Origin: Planctomycetota bacterium
Lineage (GTDB): Bacteria > Planctomycetota > UBA1135
Length of the DNA: 64,000 bases
Direction: 5' to 3'
NCBI GenBank assembly: GCA_024229395.1
Contig: JAAESM010000016.1
Span: 39,810 to 103,809 of the forward strand
In this document: positions 25,512 through 32,860 of the stretch, one piece after another
Numbering within the stretch: position 1 is the first letter of the stretch
How the letters are laid out: every line of letters begins with the position of its first letter
Program-made: the position numbers and the translations under genes
The notes under the pieces: generated by a model
What the model was told of the DNA's origin: nothing
The model's input: the letters and a program-made list of their open reading frames with translations, nothing else
Databases searched by the model: none

Positions 25512-26645
25512 CTAGCCGGCGATCGGAATGCGGATCAGGTCGGCAACAGCTTGGCCCATCTCCGAGCACTTGGCTGTTCCGCCCATGTCGTAGGTGCGCA
25601 CTTCGCCGTTAGCGATCACTTGCGAGACCGCGGCCAGAACTTGATCGCCCTTCTCGGTCTCACCGATGAAGTCGAGCATCATCTTGGCTGCCAAGATGTT
25701 GGCCAATGGATTGACCTTATCTTGACCGAAGTACTTCGGTGCCGAACCGTGAGTAGGCTCGAACACGGCGACCTCCTTGCCGATGTTGCCAGCTGCAGCG
25801 AAACCAAGACCACCGACCAACTGTGCGCAGAGGTCGGAGATTACGTCGCCAAACAGGTTGGAAGTCACGATCACGCCGTAGTCCTGTGGATTCTTGATCA
25901 ACCACATGGCCATGGCGTCGATGTTGGCATCCCACATCTCAATGCCTGGGAAGTCCTTGGCGACTTCACGTGCGGCATCCATGAACATGCCGGAAGTCTC
26001 ACGTAGAACGTTTGGCTTCTCGACCACGGTCACGGTTGGGTAATCGAACTTCTTGGCGAACTCGAAAGCGGAGCGCACGATGCGGCTTGCCCCTTCCCAA
26101 GTGATGATGCGCGACGAGAACGACATCTTGTCCGGCGGCACGCTGCTGAAACGCGCAAAGTTCGGATGACTCTCCAGAGCCTCGCGAATCTTGCCATCTA
26201 CAGGGCACCATTCCACCCCGCCGTACATGCCTTCGGTGTTCTCGCGGAAGACCACCAGGTCGATGTCGTCCTGATAGTTCAGTGGGTTACCTGCAAAGGC
26301 TTTGCAGGGACGCATGTTGGAATACAGATCGAAGATCTGGCGCATGCGCACGATTGGGCTGCGATAAATCAGCCCCTTACCTTGAAGCTCCGGAACCAAT
26401 TCGGCCTCGGCTTCAGCCTTGGGCTTCGAGGTGATCGCGCCGAAAAGGGCGGCATCAACCTCACGAAGACCATTCAAGGTGCGGTCAGGCAGGGCGTCGC
26501 CCTCTGTGCACCAGTAGTCCCACCCGATGTCGAGAGGGATGTATTCCGCATCCAGGCCGACGGCCTCAAGTACGGGTTTGCATGCGTCCATGGTCTCCTG
26601 GCCGACTCCGTCGCCAGGCATCCAACCGATTTTGTGTTTAGCCAT
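25512..26645 (-). CDS. NAD-type isocitrate/isopropylmalate/homoisocitrate dehydrogenase family enzyme
   Basis: Metal-dependent beta-decarboxylating dehydrogenase of 377 residues. PGDGVGQE at the N-terminus, SPIVRMRQIFDLYSNMRP (substrate arginines), FRENTEGMYGGVEW, the YDYGVIVTSNLFGDVISDLCAQLVGG-like block and FEPTHGSAPKYFGQDKVNP are family signatures. The most likely role is isocitrate oxidation in the TCA cycle. Homoisocitrate or isopropylmalate cannot be excluded, and a homoaconitase-like gene lies 4 kb away on the other strand. It is transcribed alone, 57 nt upstream of the M32 carboxypeptidase stop on the same strand side. Confidence 0.85.
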   Translation of the reverse strand: MAKHKIGWMPGDGVGQETMDACKPVLEAVGLDAEYIPLDIGWDYWCTEGDALPDRTLNGLREVDAALFGAITSKPKAEAEAELVPELQGKGLIYRSPIVRMRQIFDLYSNMRPCKAFAGNPLNYQDDIDLVVFRENTEGMYGGVEWCPVDGKIREALESHPNFARFSSVPPDKMSFSSRIITWEGASRIVRSAFEFAKKFDYPTVTVVEKPNVLRETSGMFMDAAREVAKDFPGIEMWDANIDAMAMWLIKNPQDYGVIVTSNLFGDVISDLCAQLVGGLGFAAAGNIGKEVAVFEPTHGSAPKYFGQDKVNPLANILAAKMMLDFIGETEKGDQVLAAVSQVIANGEVRTYDMGGTAKCSEMGQAVADLIRIPIAG

Positions 26646-26702
26646 AGCTAGATTGCCGCGGCCGGCACCATGCCCCCGCGGAGCAATGGAATTCTAGCTC
26701 TT

Positions 26703-28211
26703 TTATACCGGAATCGAAACCCCATAGACGCGTTCTGCCAAAGCTGTCAGGTGCGACAACAGCGGCTGCGCCGAAAGTGGTTTGCCGGTGGCCATTTGCA
26801 CCATTTCCTTGGTGGAGTAGCGACGTCCGTGCTGGTGCACATTGCTGCGCAACCACTGCAACAGTGGATCGAACTCGCCGACGGCTAGCTGGCTATCCAG
26901 ATCACCGAGGTCCTTCCGGGCCTGTTCGAAGAGCTGGGCACAAACCAGGTTGCCGATGGTGTAGGTAGGGAAGTAACCGAAGGCCCCCATCGCCCAGTGG
27001 ATGTCTTGCAGCACACCATCGCTGATCGACTCCGCGCGCACGCCAAGCAGATTCTCGTAGGTCTGATCCCAAAGTTCCGGCAGCTCTGCCACGTTGACGC
27101 CACCGGCGAACAACTGACGCTCGACTTCGAAACGCACTGCAACATGCAAGTTGTAAGTGGCTTCATCGGCCTCGACGCGGATCAGACTTGGCTTGCAAGT
27201 ATTCAACGCCGGGAACATCTGCTCAGGAGTGACATCAGCCTTATCCGGAAATGCTATGTGGAAGTGCGGCATAGCCCAATGCCAGAAAGCCTCGCTACGG
27301 CCGACCATGTTCTCCCACATGCGCGATTGCGACTCATGCATACCAAGGCCACTTGCGGCCCAAAGCGGAGTGCGGGCCCATTCCGAGGGCAGACCTTGCT
27401 CGTAGAGACCATGGCCAGCCTCGTGCATCACGCCATACATGGCGGGACGAATGTCGTTTTCCTGCCACCGCCAGGTGATGCGCACATCGCCTTGACCGAA
27501 AGTGGTACAGAAAGGATGGGTGGTCTTATCCAAGCGACCGGCTTCGAAGTCGTAGCCCATTTGGGCGGCGATCATCTTGCAGTAAGCCTTCTGCGCGGCG
27601 GGGTCGAAGTGACCTTGTGCTGGTGATTCATCGACCGGCTTGCTTGCCCCCACGGCCTTGATCATTGGGGCTAGTACATCGCCCAACTCGGCGAACATAG
27701 GCACAAGATCGGCCTCGGTACTGCCCTCTTCATAGAGATCCAACAGTGCATCGTAAGGGCGGCCAGCGCCTGCCAATGCCGACGCCTTCTCGCGGTTCAG
27801 CTTGACCAACTGCTCCAGCTCCTTCTGGAACTTGGCGAAGTCGGATTCGGCACGTGCATGTTGCCATGCATGAAGGCCAGCGCTTTCAGCCTCTGCCAGG
27901 GCAACTGCCAACTCCGCGGGGATCTTGACCTCGCGATCGATCAGCATCTTGGCCTTGGCCAACTGGGCAGCTTCAAGGCTGTCGGCCTCGACCGAATCGA
28001 TGGCTTTGTTCCAAGCATCGCACAGTTCCGCCGAGACCATCTTGTCGTGGCGGATACCTGCGACGGTGGCAAGAATCCTGCCGCGGGCTGCCGCACCCTT
28101 TGCTGGCATGCGCGTTTCCTGATCCCACTGCAGCACGGCAGAGCCATGCTCAAGGTCGGTAACGATTCCCCACAACTTGAGGAAATCAGAGTAGGCACTG
28201 GACTGGGACAT
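26703..28211 (-). CDS. M32 family metallocarboxypeptidase (Taq type)
   Basis: Thermostable carboxypeptidase 1-like zinc enzyme that trims C-terminal residues in the cytoplasm. The zinc site is HEAGH (His263, Glu264, His267) in MHEAGHGLYEQGLP with the downstream GMHESQSRMWENMVGRS helix that supplies the third ligand; QWDQETRMPAKGA, PFCTTFGQGDVRITWRW and MGAFGYFPTYTIGN are M32 signatures. 502 residues, normal. The ATG at 28211 is chosen: it sits one base after the stop of the GH172 gene and begins the conserved domain. Confidence 0.93.
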   Translation of the reverse strand: MSQSSAYSDFLKLWGIVTDLEHGSAVLQWDQETRMPAKGAAARGRILATVAGIRHDKMVSAELCDAWNKAIDSVEADSLEAAQLAKAKMLIDREVKIPAELAVALAEAESAGLHAWQHARAESDFAKFQKELEQLVKLNREKASALAGAGRPYDALLDLYEEGSTEADLVPMFAELGDVLAPMIKAVGASKPVDESPAQGHFDPAAQKAYCKMIAAQMGYDFEAGRLDKTTHPFCTTFGQGDVRITWRWQENDIRPAMYGVMHEAGHGLYEQGLPSEWARTPLWAASGLGMHESQSRMWENMVGRSEAFWHWAMPHFHIAFPDKADVTPEQMFPALNTCKPSLIRVEADEATYNLHVAVRFEVERQLFAGGVNVAELPELWDQTYENLLGVRAESISDGVLQDIHWAMGAFGYFPTYTIGNLVCAQLFEQARKDLGDLDSQLAVGEFDPLLQWLRSNVHQHGRRYSTKEMVQMATGKPLSAQPLLSHLTALAERVYGVSIPV

Positions 28212-28212
28212 C

Positions 28213-30192
28213 TTAGTTTTCGCTGTTGTCACTATCGCTGGGCTTAGCCACAGCTTGGAAGCGGAAGTAATCAAGGCCGATGGCTTTACCATCCACCGAC
28301 TTGAAGGCGATCTTGTGATCCAATCGTTTCATCAAGCGGACTTCGCCGACCTTCACCTCACCACTAGGAGCGAACTCAAGCGACGACATGTCCATTTCTT
28401 CGCCGACACGGCGACCATCTACCAAGACCTGGACTTTGCCATACTTCTCGCCCTGAGCGAACTGCACGTACACCTCAAAACGGCCGGAATCATTAATCGG
28501 GAACGGGAAGTTGATGAACTGCTCCGCGCTGTTCGGTTGCCAATCCAGGAACTGCAAACGCGACCACTTGGCGTTGGCGTCGGGAGACTGGAAGACCTCG
28601 GTCGAGGTATCTGCCCCCATCAAGGCACCATCGAGGTTCTCGCACTCGAAGGCACCGGTGACCGAGTAGAAGTTCGCAGCGGGCATCGGCAAAGGCCAGC
28701 GCGTTTCGAAGGGAGCGTCCACGGCGAAAGACGTGGTGCTATCGACTGGCGCGTACCACCAAGCGAAGGCGGTGTAATCAGTGGCCAAGCCGCCGGCGAG
28801 TTCCACGCCCGGATTGAAGGTCAGACGGTCGCTGGAGGTTGGTGCATCCAGACCGAACAGACGGAAGGCGCTGCGGTGACCAAAGCTACCTGGGCCTTCG
28901 CGCAAGGTGAGTTGTTCAAAAGCCATTGGCGTGGCATCCTTCCATGCGTTGAGGAACTGGAATGCGCCGGTGAACTTCTGCTCGGCTGCAGTTGGTGCAG
29001 CGGACGAGAAGCTGTAACCAATCAAGCGTGCTTGGCTTGCAATATCCAGCTGTGCATCTTTCGGCACCCCATTCGCACTGGAACGCACCCAACCCGAATG
29101 CAAACGCAACGGTGGTACATCCTCGGGAGATGCGTACTTGTTGACACCCCAACGGGTCTTGATGATGGTGACCTCGCGGATGTCACTGCTGAGGCTGATC
29201 TTCAAACCGCCAGTGAAAGGCACTGGCATGCGGAAGTAGAACACTCCAGTAGCCTCGTTGAAGCCGACCAGGTGCGACTGGAATGGATTCAAGCCCGGCG
29301 TAGTGCCAAAGAAGTCTCCCAATGGAAGCTCAAACAGAATGTCGCCGACGACACTGGATTTCACCGTATTCAGTTCCATGCGCAAAGTCAGGTGGCGCAA
29401 CATCTCGCGCATCTCATCTGGCGGTAGTTTCTTGTGGAACTCGATCTCGAACCAACGCAACACACCATCACCGAGGATCGGCACGCGGAAGTCGCCGTAG
29501 TAATAGTCCTCGTCTTCTCCGGTCATGGGTTCATGAAAACGGAAACCACCCTTCCAACTGATCGGTGCTTCGCCCAGGGTCTCAGGGTTGGTATTGTCGC
29601 GGAAGAGCTGCGCGGCAAAACGCAACGGCCGCAGGTTGGCCGAAAGGGTCTCCGAGGTCAGGCTTTCAAGCTCCACGCCCTTACCGAATCGACGCACGGC
29701 AACGTCGCCACGAATACCGTCCATGGCTGGACCTTCGAGAACGATGCGCATGGAATCATTGAAGGGCAAAGGAATCTTGCAAACGAACCCACTGCCGAGC
29801 TGCATAAACAACGGAGCACTGAGATAACCCGGCAAGCGCTTGGAGAACATGGTCTCCAGATCCCAATCAATCGCGGCCTGATCGGAGCCATCAACGTATA
29901 CACGTACGGTGCCGACGGCATGTGACATCCAGATCCGGGTCACGGCACCAGTGCCATCGATGTCGATGGAAGCTTGGCCTTGAGGATCAAGACTCCAGTC
30001 GATGGTCTCGAGGGCCTCCCCTTGCTTCACTTCTTGGAGCATCCAGCGTGAATCATAGACACGCTCGACCAGGGTCTTGAAGGTCAGATGGCCGGCTGCC
30101 GCATCAGCAACGACAGCATCGGGTGCACTTTGTGGTGTCTCGCCTTGCGGAAGTACAAAGGCGGCAAGCAGAAAAAGAGAAAGTCCGGGCAT
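28213..30192 (-). CDS. Secreted GH172 (DUF2961)-family protein
   Basis: A 659-residue exported protein with a signal peptide (MPGLSLFLLAAFVLP). It shows the DUF2961/GH172 fold elements: IDIDGTGAVTRIWMSHAVGTVRVYVDGSDQAAIDW and later LPLGDFFGTTPGLNPFQSHLVGF, MPVPFTGGLKISL, in the order expected for the tandem jelly-roll core. Characterised GH172 enzymes cleave furanosidic linkages; the substrate here is unknown. The last 170 residues (GAFECENLDGAL, INDSGRFEVYVQFAQGEKYGKVQVLVDG) look like a further beta-sandwich binding domain. One base separates it from the M32 gene downstream. Confidence 0.75.
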   Translation of the reverse strand: MPGLSLFLLAAFVLPQGETPQSAPDAVVADAAAGHLTFKTLVERVYDSRWMLQEVKQGEALETIDWSLDPQGQASIDIDGTGAVTRIWMSHAVGTVRVYVDGSDQAAIDWDLETMFSKRLPGYLSAPLFMQLGSGFVCKIPLPFNDSMRIVLEGPAMDGIRGDVAVRRFGKGVELESLTSETLSANLRPLRFAAQLFRDNTNPETLGEAPISWKGGFRFHEPMTGEDEDYYYGDFRVPILGDGVLRWFEIEFHKKLPPDEMREMLRHLTLRMELNTVKSSVVGDILFELPLGDFFGTTPGLNPFQSHLVGFNEATGVFYFRMPVPFTGGLKISLSSDIREVTIIKTRWGVNKYASPEDVPPLRLHSGWVRSSANGVPKDAQLDIASQARLIGYSFSSAAPTAAEQKFTGAFQFLNAWKDATPMAFEQLTLREGPGSFGHRSAFRLFGLDAPTSSDRLTFNPGVELAGGLATDYTAFAWWYAPVDSTTSFAVDAPFETRWPLPMPAANFYSVTGAFECENLDGALMGADTSTEVFQSPDANAKWSRLQFLDWQPNSAEQFINFPFPINDSGRFEVYVQFAQGEKYGKVQVLVDGRRVGEEMDMSSLEFAPSGEVKVGEVRLMKRLDHKIAFKSVDGKAIGLDYFRFQAVAKPSDSDNSEN

Positions 30193-30261
30193 GAGGTATT
30201 GTACCCCACGACCGGATCTGATTTCGGAATTGGCTGTCGCCCTTTGTGCCCTGTACTGGGC

Positions 30262-30747
30262 TTAGCGCTTACGCCGGATGACCGCTTTCTTGTTTTTGGA
30301 GCCCGGTTTACGCCCAGGCTTGGATTTGCCGACCGAGAGTCCGACCTTGGTCAGGCGGCGACGCATCTGCAAGCTGCTCAAGTTCTCGAGTGCTGCAATG
30401 CCATCGCGCTGCTTTGCACGTGGGCTGGTGCGACCTTGCTCCCACAACCAAACGGTGTTGATGCCGACCCCAAGTAGCTTTGCCAAAGCGTTCTGTGACA
30501 GCTCATGCTTCTTCCTCAAATTCGTGACAGTTTTTCCGCTCCATGCAGAGGACTTTGCGGCTGTTGAGGCGGCGGCTGGGCCGCCTTTCGCCAGGCTCTT
30601 GCTGAGACGGGCGACTTCACGCTCGAGCTCCGCGACGCGTTTCTTTTCTTCACGGAGTTGCTTAGCTAGTGGCCGAAGACCATCGCGTACCGTTTTATCG
30701 GTTTGCTTTTTGATTTCAGCTTTTAAAAGAGTAGCGATGTTTGCCAT
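30262..30747 (-). CDS. XRE-type HTH regulator with coiled coil and AT-hook-like tail
   Basis: A 161-residue DNA-binding protein from the ATG at 30747. Residues about 1-50 are a charged coiled coil (LAKQLREEKKRVAELEREVARLSKSL). Residues about 70-120 are a Cro/C1-type helix-turn-helix (LRKKHELSQNALAKLLGVGINTVWLWEQGRTSPRAKQ). The C-terminus is basic with an AT-hook-like GRKPGSKNKK. It is divergent from the homoaconitase-like gene, 86 nt between starts, so local control of that gene is possible. The frame extends to 30789 without support. Confidence 0.8.
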   Translation of the reverse strand: MANIATLLKAEIKKQTDKTVRDGLRPLAKQLREEKKRVAELEREVARLSKSLAKGGPAAASTAAKSSAWSGKTVTNLRKKHELSQNALAKLLGVGINTVWLWEQGRTSPRAKQRDGIAALENLSSLQMRRRLTKVGLSVGKSKPGRKPGSKNKKAVIRRKR

Positions 30748-30761
30748 GTATGTTGTTGAGG

Positions 30762-30782
30762 TATGCGCAAGAATATATGCGC
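30762..30782. promoter_or_regulatory. Candidate operator between XRE gene and homoaconitase-like gene
   Basis: TATGCGC occurs as a direct repeat at 30762-30768 and 30776-30782, and GCGCA (30765-30769) with TGCGC (30778-30782) also forms an inverted repeat. The AT-rich centre (GAATATAT) may contain the minus-strand -10. Binding by the adjacent regulator is an inference. Confidence 0.35.
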
Positions 30783-30833
30783 GGCGCAATCATAGCCGCC
30801 TACCCTCGATTTTGGCAAGCAAGGAACATTCCC

Positions 30834-32750
30834 ATGACCCAGAATAGAATCGAAAAAATCGTCCAAGCTTTTGCAGAAGACTTGGCACCTAACCAAAAAG
30901 TGTTTAGTGGTGATTTTGTAACGGTACGTCCACGTCATGTAATGACACATGACAACACTGCGGCGGTAATGATGAAGTATCAAACATTAGGCGCAAAGTC
31001 GTTTAATAATCCACGCCAAGCAGTCTTTACGTTGGATCATAACGTTCAAGACCGATCGGATGACAACTTGAATAAGTATGCATCGATCGGCGCATTCGCC
31101 CAGGAGAACAGCGTCGACTTCCATCCCGCTGGCCGCGGCATCGGCCACCAAGTCATGATCGAAGAAGGTTATGCATGGCCTGGTTCGCTGGTTGTGGCGT
31201 CGGATTCGCATTCCAACACCTATGGCGGCATCGGTGCTTTAGGAACGCCTGTGGTACGAACGGACGCTGCAGCGTTATGGGCAACTGGCCGTACGTGGTG
31301 GCAAATACCACCGGTAACCCGCATTGAATTACATGGTGCCTTAAAGCCAAGCGTAAGTGGCAAGGACTTAATCATTACCCTATGTGGTCTTTACAACCAT
31401 GATGAAGTCTTGAACCATGCCCTTGAGTTCCATGGCGATGGCGTGGCGTCGTTGAGTATCGATGAACGTCTAACCATCGCCAACATGACCACCGAATGGG
31501 GCGCACTTACGGGTGTATTCCCTTGCGATGCCACAACAGTCGTTTGGTATCGCGAACGCTTAGGCAAGTCTTCGCGCATTGATGAAGATGCGATTGCCAA
31601 GTTGGAGCGCAATCCCTTGGAAGCTGACGCCCAAGCCAACTATGCACAAGTCATCCATGTCGACTTAGGCAGCATTAACTCGATGGTCTGTGGCCCCGAT
31701 GGTGTCAAGGTCATGCACAGCGCTGATTCCATGGCCGAACAGAAGATCAAAGTGCATAAGGCCTACCTGCTTAGCTGCACCAATGGCCGCGCATCAGATT
31801 TGACGGCAGCCGCACGAGTCTTGAACGGCAAGAAGATCGCCAGTCACGTCGAGCTGTACATCGCTGCAGCGTCGGACCAAGTACAGGCCGACAGCGAGGC
31901 CAACGGCGATTGGCAGAAGCTGCTCGATGCCGGTGCCAAGGTACTGCCCGCAGGTTGTGGCCCATGCATCGGAATGGGTGCAGGCTTACTCGAAGATGGC
32001 GAGGTCGGCATTTCCGCCACCAACCGTAACTTCAAGGGCCGCATGGGCAGTCGTGAAGCGCAAGCCTATCTGGCATCCCCCGCTGTGGTCGCAGCCTCGG
32101 CTTTGGCTGGCTACATCTGCGCCCCAGACTTGACCGGCGAGGATCTACCGCCCGCAAAGGTCGAGACACCGGAGCAGGCACCACGTGAATCCACCAGCGT
32201 GCCAATCCTTGATGGCTTCCCCACCGAGGTTGAAGGACGCATTGTGTTCTGCAACTCCGACAACCTCAATACCGACGGCATTTACCCGGGCAAATACACA
32301 TACCGTGAAGACATGTCCCCCAAGCAGATGGCTGAGGTCGCAATGGAGAACTACGACGACATCTTCCAGCAAGTTGCACAGGAAGGTGACATTGTGGTGT
32401 CGGGTTTCAACTTTGGCACCGGCTCCTCACGGGAGCAGGCCGCTACCGCGTTGAAGTATCGTGGCATTGACTTGGTGATTGGCGGTTCCTTCTCGGCAAC
32501 CTACAAACGCAACGCCTTCAATAATGGCTATCTGTTGGTGGATTGCCCTGACTTGGTAGAACACTTGCGCGCCTCTGGCTTCGGACTGCAGAGTACCGAG
32601 CGCCTGGAACAAAGCGTGAAGTTGGACTTCGCCACGGGTGTAGCTGTGGTTGAGGATCAGCGCTTCGCCTTTGCGCCGTTGGGGCCTACTGCGCAGGAGT
32701 TGATCATTGCAGGTGGTTTGGAGCCCCTGGTCGCAGGGCAGTTAGCCTAG
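30834..32750 (+). CDS. Single-chain homoaconitase/aconitase-like hydratase (fungal LYS4-like)
   Basis: A 638-residue [4Fe-4S] hydro-lyase with the three-domain core plus a swivel domain in one chain. Cluster cysteines lie in LLSCTNGRASDL and AGCGPCIGMGAGLLEDGE. The blocks SDSHSNTYGGIGALGTPVVRTDAAALWATGRTWWQIPP, NHALEF, TIANMTTEWGALTGVFP and the swivel motif GFNFGTGSSREQAATAL read like fungal homoaconitase rather than the mitochondrial or AcnA/AcnB aconitases. The ATG at 30834 has AAGGAA 8 nt upstream. The first several hundred bases are visibly AT-richer, with TTA-Leu and GTA-Val codons, than its later part and its neighbours. It could serve as aconitase in the TCA cycle or in a 2-oxoacid chain-elongation pathway. 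Confidence 0.85.
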   Translation: MTQNRIEKIVQAFAEDLAPNQKVFSGDFVTVRPRHVMTHDNTAAVMMKYQTLGAKSFNNPRQAVFTLDHNVQDRSDDNLNKYASIGAFAQENSVDFHPAGRGIGHQVMIEEGYAWPGSLVVASDSHSNTYGGIGALGTPVVRTDAAALWATGRTWWQIPPVTRIELHGALKPSVSGKDLIITLCGLYNHDEVLNHALEFHGDGVASLSIDERLTIANMTTEWGALTGVFPCDATTVVWYRERLGKSSRIDEDAIAKLERNPLEADAQANYAQVIHVDLGSINSMVCGPDGVKVMHSADSMAEQKIKVHKAYLLSCTNGRASDLTAAARVLNGKKIASHVELYIAAASDQVQADSEANGDWQKLLDAGAKVLPAGCGPCIGMGAGLLEDGEVGISATNRNFKGRMGSREAQAYLASPAVVAASALAGYICAPDLTGEDLPPAKVETPEQAPRESTSVPILDGFPTEVEGRIVFCNSDNLNTDGIYPGKYTYREDMSPKQMAEVAMENYDDIFQQVAQEGDIVVSGFNFGTGSSREQAATALKYRGIDLVIGGSFSATYKRNAFNNGYLLVDCPDLVEHLRASGFGLQSTERLEQSVKLDFATGVAVVEDQRFAFAPLGPTAQELIIAGGLEPLVAGQLA

Positions 32751-32778
32751 CCCGTTAATCGCAGGACAGTTGGCCTAG
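32731..32778 (+). repeat. Direct repeat of the 3' end of the homoaconitase-like gene
   Basis: TCGCAGGGCAGTTAGCCTAG (32731-32750, ending in the stop codon) recurs as TCGCAGGACAGTTGGCCTAG at 32759-32778, 18 of 20 identical, 8 nt apart. A more diverged third piece (CAACTGGCCTAA) follows. The second copy is non-coding. Confidence 0.7.
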
Positions 32779-32809
32779 TCTGCTAGTCATTAAGCAACTG
32801 GCCTAAAAC

Positions 32810-32844
32810 AAAGAAAGCCGAGGGGGCGCACCCCCTCGGCTTAT
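32810..32844. terminator. Bidirectional terminator
   Basis: AAGCCGAGGGGG (32815-32826) pairs perfectly with CCCCCTCGGCTT (32831-32842) around CGCA. The minus-strand continuation TCTTTGTTTTAGG is T-rich, so it ends the M16 peptidase gene; it also follows the plus-strand homoaconitase-like gene. Confidence 0.85.
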
Positions 32845-32860
32845 TCGATGGCCTTAGCGA

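Noticed and set aside
28255..29427. 390-residue plus-strand ORF
   Set aside because: Antisense to the GH172 gene; no family resemblance.
30741..30833. 31-codon N-terminal extension of the homoaconitase-like protein
   Set aside because: It runs into the divergent XRE gene; the ATG at 30834 has AAGGAA at proper distance and begins the conserved region.
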